A stretch of 64,000 bases of DNA from Phymatolithon calcareum (taxonomy: Eukaryota; Rhodophyta; Florideophyceae; Hapalidiales), in contig OZ345357.1 in NCBI GenBank assembly GCA_977006965.1, positions 2,604,001 to 2,668,000 of the forward strand. Direction: 5' to 3'. Numbering within the stretch: the stretch's first letter is position 1; every line of letters begins with the position of its first letter. The notes beneath the pieces were generated by a model. That model saw nothing but the letters and a program-made list of their open reading frames with translations. It had not been told where the DNA came from and made no database searches. Positions 32,640-42,779 of this stretch are shown here, piece by piece. The position numbers and the translations under genes are program-made.

Positions 32640-33100
32640 CAGCTTGTCAACTGTGGGTGTTTATATCTGCACTATGTTTCCACCGATGAATACTTCTGTC
32701 CTCATCGAACAGATTGGCCAATGTGGGAAAGATGCTGTTGAAGACTTCGAAGGACAGACTCTCAAAAGAAGACAGCGCTTGGACGAAGCGAGCATTAGAC
32801 GAGCTCAAGGCCCCGTTTCATGCTATCGATAACCCACATTCCCACACAGCAGAGTAATCACTCCCTGAAAATCAGACCCTCTGCATGACACATGAACGTG
32901 GACTAATTTTCCCCCTCGAGCCCCCTCAGGGGACCAGAGGTGGGGTTTTGTAGACCACGGAACCGTGGAACACCCACCGTAAGAAACTCTTCACCGGACA
33001 GAATCAAGCCAAGTTTCCTTGGTACACGAAAAGTTGCCCCAAGCGTCGGCATACGCGTTGGTATCTTTTAAATAAAAATCTACTTTTCTTCTTCTTCCTA
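32640..33100 (+). mobile_element. 3'-end fragment of a LINE-like repeat (family shared with 37130-40030)
   Basis: This stretch aligns closely with 37655-37990 and then 39905-40030, the two halves of a repeat split by the hAT element. Shared text includes GTGGAACACCCACC and CAGAATCAAGCCAA, and the end TTTAAATAAAAATC then TTTCTTCTTCTTC. The ORF at 32560-32832 lies in it and has no clear function. Confidence 0.65.
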
Positions 33101-33721
33101 ACGCCATTCGCACTATTAAGTTTAAGCGTGAGTACGAGCAAGAAACGCGACAACAGTGGTCACTTGCGAAAGAGTTTTAATTGCAATGCAAATCTGGCCG
33201 GCGACAAGCGGGTTTGAAGGGAATTGTACTCATGAATAATTCGCAGTGGTCGCGATCCACAAGATTTTTGTAAAACTTAATATTATGTCTTTTGATCCCT
33301 TCTATCCATGATAGCGTTCAATCAAATTGCTTTCCCTGCCCGCCTCTCATCTCTCTTTCTGACTTCCATGTCCAAAGAGAAAGTACCAAAACTGCAAAAA
33401 AAGGTCTCGTTTACACGCGAATTCCGTGTTAATCTCAAATTTGATATTCTGTACCTTTCATCGTTTTGCAATGGCGCTTCGTCAGACGCGGTATTACTTG
33501 ACTTCACAGTGGATGGGATGAACTCTCGGATCTATGTTAAAAACGTGCAGCGAATCTCGAAGAGCTGCTTTTTCATGACAAATACCTACAATAACCCGTG
33601 CTTTCTGTACTACCCCACGCCTCATGCTCATGCACATTGTGTGTCAAAATCAACCAGTACAGGGACTGACGCTTAGGGACACTGTTGACGGACCACGTAT
33701 GAAGTGACGATTTCGCAACGT
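33101..33721. other. Gap with one unassigned ORF
   Basis: An ATG-started ORF of 122 codons at 33308-33676 (plus) has a Cys/Tyr/Asn-rich C-terminal half and no known motif. It lies just upstream of the glycoprotein pseudogene but has no counterpart upstream of the intact copy at 50.5 kb. Confidence 0.3.
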
Positions 33722-34114
33722 TTACTCAAAACCTTCTCTGTAACAAAGATGGAGCTTCTCACTCACCTCGCGCCGGGCACTTTCAACGCCGTCAAGTTCA
33801 TCATCCTCTATTTTTTCATCGACCACCTCATGGTGTGGGCAAGGTGCAAGCTGAAGCGGTCCGTCAATGTCTCCTACCTTGTCTGAGGAGTTCCTGTACG
33901 AATCGAGGCGATTGCCAACAGTAGTACCCGAGGAACCGTGAAGAACATGTACCACAATATTCGAGATAGCATTCAGGAACTTTGGACTAATATCTCAGAG
34001 AAACGATTGCAACGTGGGAGCGGAAGAGGTACCCGAGAAGGCCGTCTGGAGATGTCGACCAGGCAAAAGCTGCATCTTATGGCGAGTCGTCTTCTCGCAC
34101 GTTCTATACCCGTT

Positions 34115-35139
34115 TGTAGCGCCAGGCTCCAAAGAACCCGACGCCACATGGGAGAGAAAAGCCCAAGAGAGGAGAGAGACGAAAAGAGCGGGAGAGACAA
34201 GACAAAAAGAGGAGGAAAGAAAGACAAGCAACCAAAACCCCCAGACCAGCGGACAAAATAGGCGTCCACCATCGTAGTACCCCATGGCTTTGCGGGAACG
34301 CAAGCGGTCGTGAACGTAGAACACGAGCGCAAAGCTTTGCCGAACAGGGCTTCAGAAGCTTGATGAGGTAAATGAGGGTGAATAGAGATAGACGCGACTT
34401 GAACCAGGGCGAAGTCGGTAATGCAGGTCACGGAGGACACTCCACAGCTTTGCGGGAACACAAGCGGTCGCATGGATGAGATACGAGGGCGAGGCTACGC
34501 CGAACAGGGCCTCGGAAGAGATGATAAGCGCAACTTGCAACACAAAACGGGCAATATTGCCATACGGTAACTCCAGCGATCGTGTGGACGAACACGAGCG
34601 CGGGCCTTCGAGGAAACGAAGAAGAATAAGCGTGGAGACTAGTCGAACGGACGTCCACTGCGCCGCTTACGACATGACGAAAGGCAAAAGAGAAAGGAAG
34701 GAGAAAACGACGCCGTATTTAGGCGGCGACCATGGCTTGGCCGTCGATCTTCGCACGGACGCACGAAAAAGGGAAAGGGAAATTTGAACGCAGTTGCCTC
34801 CGTGCTGGCTTGCATGACGACGGTTGCGAACAAGAAGGTTGGGAAGAGCTCCGACTCCGCGTGGTCGAAGGGACTGTCAGGCGAACATTGCGCGTGCTTG
34901 ATCCAAGCAATCGAGCCAGAATCCGAAGAACTCCCCCACCTTCCTTTACTCAGAGGAAGGAACTAACTAGCTTATATACTACAACCTAAGCAAAAGACAG
35001 CGATGCAGCGCATAGACACACGAGAGACACGTGCAAGTATGGACCTACCACGAGCAGCATGACTATCGCGATCCAAGTTGTCAGTCGCGAGAGGAAAAAG
35101 AGACCGCCTTGGGACAGCGACATAACAGCGGGCGCTACA
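34115..35139 (-). mobile_element. Solo LTR, 1025 bp, with 5-bp target duplication
   Basis: Starts TGTAGCGCC and ends GGCGCTACA, so the ends are TG...CA within a 9-bp inverted repeat. It is flanked on both sides by CCGTT (34110-34114 and 35140-35144), while the intact paralogue has a single CCGTT there. No coding region. A second, shorter copy in opposite orientation is at 52873-53473. A TATATAAG box on the minus strand (about 34969-34976) suggests the LTR reads leftward. It carries an internal imperfect tandem repeat. Confidence 0.93.
34284..34535. repeat. Imperfect tandem repeat inside the solo LTR, period ~162 bp
   Basis: GCTTTGCGGGAAC followed by AAGCGGTCG occurs at about 34285 and again at about 34447, with similar text CGAACAGGGC downstream of each. 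This helps explain why this LTR is longer than the 601-bp copy. Confidence 0.65.
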
Positions 35140-35577
35140 CCGTTCTTATAATAGGGCCGGATTTGCTCTCGAGTACGGCGCGGGAGATGCTAAACGCTGC
35201 AAACAAGAGCAATTCAAGTTCGGAGATCCGAGATTTGTACTTGGACTCTTACCGTTGGTAGTTCCATGTACAAAACTATCAGAAACTCTAAGGGAGAAAG
35301 GCAGCGGCACTACGTTTCTCATTCAGTACACAAATTCGTATCTGCGTAGCCAAGATGTGCTATACGGTTGTGCAGAATGGACTGACGAAAATTGCGTTTC
35401 GATGTTCAACGGAACACAAGTGCCGCCTGCAAGAATTATGCCGTGGACAACGGTGATACACTCTCTCGCTACGACTCTAACCTTCCCTTGTTACAAGATG
35501 TACGAGACGATTTTGCAATGCCAAGTTATACTCCCTGGAAATTGCTCTCCGGCTCATCTGCCGAACTTAATTTCATT

Positions 35578-36725
35578 GAAGAAATTCGCTAAATGGCCAC
35601 CATAAGTGGTCAAAGTACGCTAAACATCCACCGCTAGCCAATACTACTACCCACCCATTACAAAATACACTATCATACTCACGCTAGCCGAAACCTACTA
35701 CTCATCCGTTTCTTAGAGCACTCTATACGACAGTGAAATTTACATGCAATACAGCTGGAGAGGAAGCTCTTCCAGCTGAGTGAACTCTCGCCCTGTGCGA
35801 TGCTGAAGGCCAGAGATGTCGCCTGTCCGTTGGAATCATAAGTCGTTAGGGTGAACAGCTGTCCCTGCGTCACGGAGGTCAGGTGGGCCGCGTCAACACT
35901 GATGAAACCGTTGTGGGCCTCCCAGGTGTCCATCGCGCCCTTTGGGCAACAGATATGCTGTGAAGCTGCTGCCGTATCGTCCCAGAAAGGATTTGTGATG
36001 AGCGTGTACACTCCGCTGGGATCGCGCTGCCGAACTGCGGCCAGGTCCGAGCGAAGTACTCTGATATGTGCCAGGTGGTGGACATCCGAGCCCAGCTTGG
36101 AAGCCACTATGGTGTGCGCCTATGTGCGCTTTAACAGGGATCATTTCCATCAGCTGTGCGGCGTTTCCACTGACTCGGCCTCTTCTGGCAACAAATTCAG
36201 TCAGCACGGGCGCCCGCCGCGCGAATAGCTCCGTCTTGAATTGGCGCTCCCTGGAGGGGCCTCCAACACAGCTGTGTCCGATTGACTTGGTGATCCTGAC
36301 ACCGCCAACGCTCGGCAGTGCGCTGACGTTCACGCGGAAGGTGCAAGCTGTGCGCTGGCGACAGATGAATGTCAGACGCTGCTTGCTGCGCTCTCCACGA
36401 GGTGTGCCTTCCCGATTGACGGGGAGATCACGACGTTAACAACATCGTCGAAGCTTGATCCAACGTAGTCGCCCACCTGTAGCACGAGCTCCTTCTTGTT
36501 CATGATTTCAGAGTGAGTAGTGCGGGAGCGTTGTCCGTTGGACTTGTCAGACGAATTCGAAGATGTGCACAAAACTTGGATCAAGAGGAAGTAGCAGCCA
36601 CTTCCCTTTTCCCTCCAAAAAACGCAACTGTCAGCGCTCCACGTAACAGATGAGTAGTAGTTTTGGCTTGGGTGGATGTTTAGCGTACTTTGACCACTTT
36701 TGGTGACCATTTAGCGAATTTCCTC
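35578..36725 (-). mobile_element. Mutator-like element (MULE), truncated, ~55-bp TIRs and 10-bp target duplication
   Basis: Ends match as inverted repeats: GAAGAAATTCGCTAAATGG on the left and the complement of GAGGAAATTCGCTAAATGG on the right, continuing to about 55 bp. It is flanked by TAATTTCATT (35568-35577) and TAATTTCTTT (36726-36735), 9 of 10 identical. On the minus strand, frames at 36527-36372, 36333-36080 and 36107-35679 give, in order, a MULE-type N-terminal zinc region (KSIGHSCVG) and the first catalytic block FISVDAAHLTS. The frame is shifted near 36090 and the remainder of the DDE core is gone, so it is non-autonomous. Confidence 0.85.
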
Positions 36726-36780
36726 TAATTTCTTTTGCTATTTCTACAAGGACACGACAAGAATGAGTGTTGGTTGCATT

Positions 36781-36870
36781 GCACGAACAGGACGCATCTC
36801 GCTTACAGTCTTATGAGTGTTTCTGAAGGCGTTTAATAAATTCAAAATTCAAAAAAAAATTCAAGAACAG
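36781..36870 (+). mobile_element. 90-bp retroposed fragment flanked by GCATT
   Basis: Absent from the intact paralogue and flanked by a GCATT repeat (36776-36780 and 36871-36875). Its right end is A-rich (AATTCAAAAAAAAATTC), like the tail of a 5'-truncated SINE/LINE insert. It also shows GAACAG near both ends, so other origins are possible. Confidence 0.6.
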
Positions 36871-36906
36871 GCATTCGCGTATGCAAATCAGTCATACTCC
36901 GAAATA

Positions 36907-37129
36907 CAGTCAATCCTCGATTTTAGAATCTCCGATCTTTGAATATCCATCTACCAAGAACACGACAGGCCATAGCTTCCGCCTCTCTGGGAGTCTTCTA
37001 CAGACGCGTCTAGAAGTTAAGTACCTAAGGTAAAATTAATGAAACAAGGAGTTTCAGGCATCTAACTGACTGAGAGAATTGATAGGTCGAAATCGTGTTC
37101 GGATATCTCAGACATTTGAGAGTGTTCAC
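36907..37129 (+). mobile_element. Left end of a Tc1/mariner-pogo-like element inserted at TA
   Basis: Begins CAGTCAATCCTCGATTTT directly after the TA at 36905-36906, where the match to the intact paralogue stops. The same terminus occurs at 54183. The right end was not located, so the boundary is nominal. Confidence 0.55.
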
Positions 37130-37992
37130 AAATGGCGTTCATCCCGCAAGGTCATTTAGATTGTACAAATCTCTAGTCCAGTCAACATAGGAATATGTTC
37201 CACACGTGACACCGTGGACCAGAAACGTGGCTTCGGAAGTCAGGAAGGTAGAATCCATGTTCCTCGGGCAAATCCTAGAAAATCCAAGCAAAAGAAGCGC
37301 GGCCAGGTACAGGAAAATGTGTCACATCCTCCAACCTAAGGAAAGATGAGATGTGTTTGCGCGACGCTTCGTGCAGAGACTGGTAAGATGACGAGATTCA
37401 CTAGTAGCATGAACAGGAAGAGATCTCGAGAACAAGGAGCACGAAGAAGCAAAGCGAGACATTATCCACGCGAATTGAACAGATACCTGTACAAAGCTGC
37501 AAATATAGGTCAGTTAATGTGAGGAAACACCAAAGAGCCAAGATCACCGAAGCGGCAGCAGAGGTGGAGAAGTCGAAAAAGCGACTTATCCCACTGTTGG
37601 AAATTGGTCTACCACCACGCCTTCTCTTTAACTCAAGACGGCACACGACACATACGATCAAGGGGTTATTTTACATGTTTCCACTGATGCGTACCACCGT
37701 TCTCATCGAGTAGACTGGCCAATGTGGAAAAGAGGCTATCGAAGACGTCATCAAGGGACTCTTGATGGACAGACTCTCAAAAGAATAGAGCACATGGACT
37801 GAGCGAGCCCTGGACGAACTCCTGGCCATATTACAGGATATCAACAGCCCACGTACTTACAAGGCGGAGTAAACGCTCTCTGCAACTCTAATCCCCTCGC
37901 ATGGCACATAAACGTGGACTAATTTACTCCGTCGATGCCCTTCTGAGAACCAGAGGTGAATTTTTCAGGTGACCGAATCGTGGAACACCCAC

Positions 37993-39899
37993 CATACCTT
38001 GTAAAATATAATTCATATTTAAATGTATTCGAATATATATTTATATTTATTTATTCAACTGCTTTCTGTTGGATAAATAATTCATTCATAGCCTCGATAG
38101 AATAAAATAATTATTTTTGCAGGGGGGAGAATACTTTTAGAATTACTCTCCGTGTCTGATTCTGAAGGTGCTCGTACTTGTCTTTTCTAGTACTACTAAT
38201 GTTGCTCCCAAATAGAACATGTTTTCTTGCCTGCGTAACGTTGCAACATTACACTCACTTGATTGATATCAATAGTACGTGTCTCGCTTGTAGACTACAA
38301 CGTACTATGATTTGAACGTTGATGAGAACATTAGAACCATCTTTCCGACCATTAGCTGTTATCAGGATTGCTGCAATGTCTAAACACTAGTACTTAAATT
38401 GCGACCCGGGCAATTCAAATCACTCACATCCAAGCCAACCTCCATCACTTCATCAACTTCTATCAATTGCACATCTTTGTGAGCGTCCTTCAATTTTATT
38501 TGGACTACTGGAATCATGCCACACAAGTCAACTCTTGGGAAACGAGTCAGGGAAAGCTTTTTTAGCCAGAACAACGACGACGACGATTGCGTTTGGAGAT
38601 GCCTCTGTCGCACTACCAGGAAGCAGAAGGGCAGTGGATATGCCAATCTGTTATCGCACGTGCGAGCCAAGCACCCAGAGGAATTGAAAGATCTTCAGGA
38701 AACCGACTCTTCGCTCGTGTCATCGACATGCACACCATCGATTAATTCAAGTGACAAGGCGGCTTACTTCTACAAACCTAAAGTGGTCGCGGTTCGTGTT
38801 CTTTTCGACGCGGTCATTGCTAAGTTTCCCAGCGCAAAATCAAGGCTATCTTCTAATGCTAGCATTGTGCGAGATACCCATTTCGAGACCGGCATCGCAA
38901 AAATACAAGGCAAAAGAATTGAGTTGATGACAAGTCAAGAGAAAAAAGCAACAGATTCTCTGAAAGTAGTCTCTGTGGATTCTGCAACAGTTACGACAGT
39001 GGACAAGGACTCGATGTCTTTTGCAGACGAGGCATTGAAGAAACGCAGGCTGTCTGTAAATCGTTCCGGATATTTGGACCTTCGTTTCATATTGCCTACT
39101 TCCAATATCGTTGAACGGTTCTTCTCCAAAGCTGGATACACTCTGAATAAGCACAGGAAGAGTCTGTCTCCAGCGAACCTTGAGATGCAGCTTTTTCTAC
39201 ATATGAATGCAGTCTTGTGGTGTAACGATTTTATGTTACAATAGTTACACCTGTACTACAACTATGCTTGCTACGTAGCGCATTACAGTAAATGTTACAC
39301 ATGTACTGCAAAATGCCACGTATGCAAATGCACGAGTGTTACAAGTGTCATTGCAAAGTTTCAATCATTCGCATTCCTATTGGTCAGTTTTAGATTCCAT
39401 CACCCAATCGTCTAGTGGAATCTAAATAGGGCTTTTTATATGTAAAAAATAGGTTTAGTTTAGAATGGAAGATGCGAACATCGTCTATATAAGACGAACC
39501 AACGTCGCACTTTGCTAGAAAAGGCAAGACTAAAGCGGAGCAAACCACTCCGAGTAAAGTCAAAGAGTGTCTCAAGGACATTAAGTCTAGTACCTCTTGA
39601 CTAAGAAACAAAACTAAAACTTAAAAGTAAAGTAGAAATTCCATTCCAACATTTAAAAGTTCCAATAAAATTCCAACAAAATATCATAACGACAATATCA
39701 TAATAATAAGTCGTTATATGTGCTGCATCCAGGACGTAAGTGCGATAATGGAATGAGAATATATTCCAATAATTCATATTTACTTTTGACCCTCTCCATG
39801 AATAAATTACTTATGCATTTGACTTTCTTGATTAAATAATCTATTCTTACGCGAAAGCGAGCTGTGAATATATTGAAAATGAATTATTCACAAGGTATG
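37993..39899 (+). mobile_element. hAT-family DNA transposon, deletion derivative, 1907 bp
   Basis: Terminal inverted repeats CATACCTTGT...ACAAGGTATG, continuing imperfectly inward, and an exact 8-bp target duplication ACACCCAC (37985-37992 and 39900-39907), the size typical of hAT. The uninterrupted sister repeat at about 32970 has a single ACACCCAC. Inside are the BED/dimerisation ORF and AT-rich subterminal regions. Confidence 0.93.
38516..39244 (+). CDS. hAT transposase remnant: BED finger joined to C-terminal dimerisation domain (242 aa)
   Basis: The N-terminus has a BED-like zinc finger, CVWRCLCRTTRKQKGSGYAN followed by LLSHVRAKHPEE (about residues 24-56). After a short linker comes sequence typical of the hAT C-terminal region, AYFYKPKVV and LSSNASIVRDTHFETGI. 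The dimerisation motif SNIVERFFSKAGYTLNKHRK is at about residues 197-216. Full hAT transposases are usually 600-800 aa; the RNase-H-like DDE core is absent, yet the frame is uninterrupted. It may act as a DNA-binding, dimerising derivative that competes with transposase, but that is inference. Confidence 0.82.
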   Translation: MPHKSTLGKRVRESFFSQNNDDDDCVWRCLCRTTRKQKGSGYANLLSHVRAKHPEELKDLQETDSSLVSSTCTPSINSSDKAAYFYKPKVVAVRVLFDAVIAKFPSAKSRLSSNASIVRDTHFETGIAKIQGKRIELMTSQEKKATDSLKVVSVDSATVTTVDKDSMSFADEALKKRRLSVNRSGYLDLRFILPTSNIVERFFSKAGYTLNKHRKSLSPANLEMQLFLHMNAVLWCNDFMLQ

Positions 39900-40030
39900 A
39901 CACCCACCATCGGAAACTCTTCCTCGGACAGAATCAAGCCAAATTTCCTTGGCTCACGAAGATTTTCCCCAAGCGTCAGCAGTTACGGTGGGAACGTTTA
40001 AATAAAAATCGACCTTTCTTCTTCTTCTAT

Positions 40031-41142
40031 GCCTAATCTCCCTCAGTATCCGCAAAAAACCAGTGTTCGCTCGCGCATTCGGTGTTAAACGGGGTAGAAA
40101 TTGATTGGATCGATTGCAAAATCAATGGCAATTTATTACAATCGATTTCAACTTGGGCCTGAATGAACGTGTCTATCTAACGAGTTTTTTAATGAAGTTT
40201 TTTAAAAGCTTCACAGTCTTACGAATATACGGGCAAGCCTTCCTCAGGAGCTACCTAGTGTAGTCCGCTGAAACCTACCGCTGTCATAGGCGATGGGAAG
40301 AGCTCGGATCCTAGATGATCCTCTCTTTTAACTGGAGTTCTTGGGGGGGTTGGTGGGAACACCCCCGCCATTTGGCGTGGTGTCTTGCGAGATATCTATA
40401 TAGCTCGATCTAACGAGTGTGATGTTCGGGATTCTTCAGTTTGCCGAAGACCGATTGACATCAATACACTGAGTCCGGACGGCATCCTAACTGCTTTCTG
40501 CGCCAGCTCCACGAAACCGCGAGAGAAAATTCCTCTGTTCACCTTGTTAGCTTTGCAATGAAGAGCTTTTTCCTGGTTGACATAGCACCACGCATACGGA
40601 TATTGACTTCCCTTGGCGGGCCAGCTCTAACAAAGCTGTCCAACCCCAACCCTGTTTTCACTCCTTTTTTGTTCCCTTCCTCACCGCTACAAGATCTACT
40701 ACTTCGCGTTGAGTTCTAGACTTTTCGTGGGCACGAGACAAATGGTACTCTATGCGGCATCATTCTTTTGATGCTTGCTTCCCTCCTCACGGCAGCTTCC
40801 TGTAGTTCTGCTCTCAGATTGTTCTATGGTACATAATACAATGTATCCTGACACAAGTAGCCGGGGCATCGACTATCGACCATCGCTAGGTCGATGAACA
40901 GTGATCAAGTAAGTCTTCTGCTTGATTACAGCCTTCTAAAAACACCTGAATCATGGTCAAGAGGCCAGCGCCGTGGATGCCATTGGAATCAAAGATTTTA
41001 AAACCAGAGATTCAAATTTGACCCTGGTGTAGTAGTATGGATGTGTGGCCTTGACGCCTTGTTTTCCGTGGCTATTACAGTCCTCAAGGGCTTACACCCA
41101 GTGCCTTCGGCCTCCCCGCCCTCTCCGCTTAGGGTTAGTTGT
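40031..41142. other. 1.1-kb gap without recognised genes
   Basis: No ORF of note and no paired repeats seen. Confidence 0.4.
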
Positions 41143-41490
41143 AGTATGATAAGACTGATTTGGTAGTATATGGCGGGCTTTCGTCCCGGACTTCAGTAAA
41201 CGGAGCTACCCGTCTTTGGTCCAGATCGACTGTTTTCCGTTTCAACCTTCGCGGTCCTTTCGCCTCAGGGACGGGCTCGCGTACGACCTCGACTCTGCGC
41301 CGTCGGTCAAGCCTCGGTCCTCGGACCCTCGCTCCTGTGTTTGCGTACGGACGTTGGTGTCCTCTTTCGATTGGACCCCATGTACATGCATGTGTTGATT
41401 GCTCTGCCACTAACTTCCATCGGGAGCGTCCTTTCGCTAGAGCCTTGCACGGCCTGTCCGGCCAACCGTTCCCGGACTACTCCGTGGCGA
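41143..41490 (+). repeat. LTR-like segment of element 1
   Basis: About 350 bp matching the complement of 57842-58192 at high identity with many substitutions. Shared text includes TAGTATGATAAGAC, TTGGTCCAGATCGAC and CGTACGACCTCGACTCT. Confidence 0.65.
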
Positions 41491-42779
41491 AGATCCGCAG
41501 ATCTGCGCCAGCACATGTGGTCTCCCGACCTAGAACGGTTCGCAACCGCTCACGATACTTCGGCAAGATCCCAAGCGCTGGGGGGAACAAAGAACGCAGA
41601 TCTCCACGTTCAAGCTAGCTAACATAACCGACAAGGGGCGCCGAACCCGCTCCACCCGAGCTTCTCAGCAGCGGGCTAAAGAGATCGAGGCTCGGTATGG
41701 CCGATAAGCCGTTATACTCATTTCGGTTCCCGGAGGGCCAGCGTCGGTACCGCGCGTCGCTTTCGACGACGACGGAGACGACTCGTCGATGTGGTCGGCT
41801 AGCGGAAAATTTGACCCTACAGCCGTTGGGCCGCGTTCGGCGCCGGTGGAGGCATGCGCCAGTGTGCCGGCCGATCTTCCAAGCCTGAGGTCATCCGAAG
41901 AGACCCCTCGGGGCGATGAAGGCGCCGCCGCTCCATTGAGCGCCAACGCCCCCCGAGATACAAATCGTGATCGGACGGAATCGGAGTCCCCCGATCAGAG
42001 CTGGACGCAGCTCGGGGAAAGATCGGGAAGGCCGAGTCGAATATGGTCGCTCCCGGGAACCCCGAATACCTGGTGGTCGCGATCGCACAGTTTTCTTCCT
42101 AAATGAGGGAGCTTCCGTTGGCAATCGAAGAGACTGTCAATGCGGCGATAGACGCCAAGCTCCCCGAGGAAATCCAAGGCCTCTCCGAGGTCATTCAGGA
42201 AAATATCATGCAATCTATGATCTTGGAGCTCGAAGGACGACTCTGAGCGAACGGCAAACTTCGCCACTCATGACGCAGTCGCGTCCGTTGACGGGCGGGA
42301 AGCCGCCGTGCAGCCCGAACTGGCCTTGTTCAAGGACCAAGTCGAAATCCGTTACCACTAAGAGGCGGCACCGGTGGCTAGGACGACCAGAAAACGCTCA
42401 TTGATAAGCCCGCATCTCTTTCGATCCAAATGGAGAATGGGCGCGACGGCTCTCAGAGCTCGTCGGAGGACTCCTCCTCGTCGGGGTCCAGTGCCCGGTC
42501 GGAAGGAAGCGGCTCCATAGGGAAGCGTGGCGAACCTACAGACTGTCGGTACCCCCGGCGGAGGGCGCGTGGTGCAAATAGAAGGGCACATAGAGCCCAC
42601 CGAGAAAGGGACGAGGAGGCCTAACGTTCACCGACGGGCAAGGGCCCCGAGTACCGCGGCCTCAAGGAGCTCAAGTTCTCTCACGAGAGCTTTATTGAAG
42701 CCCCCTCTTACCGGCGCTACCGCCTCTTGAACACCAGCCAACGTTCCGGGGCCAAGTTGTCGGCCATGAATTGTCACTT

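Larger units (their letters stand above)
33722..36906 (+). pseudogene. Membrane glycoprotein pseudogene (copy A), broken by a stop and four insertions
   Basis: Paralogue of the intact gene at 50571-52142. Matching pieces are about 33722-34114, 35140-35577, 36726-36780 and 36871-36906; the homologous start codon is at 33751. Copy A has a stop (TGA) where copy B has CGA, about 44 codons after the start, plus several frameshifts. The gaps between the pieces are a solo LTR, a MULE and a 90-bp fragment, and the match ends at a TA where a pogo-like terminus begins. The 3' third of the gene is not found downstream. Confidence 0.9.
37130..40030 (+). mobile_element. LINE remnant (RT C-terminus and 3' end), split by a hAT element
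   Basis: At about 37160-37400 the plus strand reads LYKSLVQST, then HVTPWTRNVASEVRKVESMF and a helical basic stretch to ARRFVQRLV, broken by stops. This is the pattern of the region just after the LINE reverse transcriptase palm. The 3' portion 37655-37992 continues at 39900-40030 and matches the repeat at 32640-33100. The hAT element at 37993-39899 interrupts it. Confidence 0.6.

Noticed and set aside
32683-32760. Text that loosely resembles the start of a tubulin or other housekeeping protein
   Set aside because: It lies inside a repeat family shared with 37.7 kb and has no conserved motif.
41160-41618. 152-codon ORF in the LTR-like segment
   Set aside because: The inverted copy at 57842 conserves parts of it only in split frames; it is best explained by LTR similarity.
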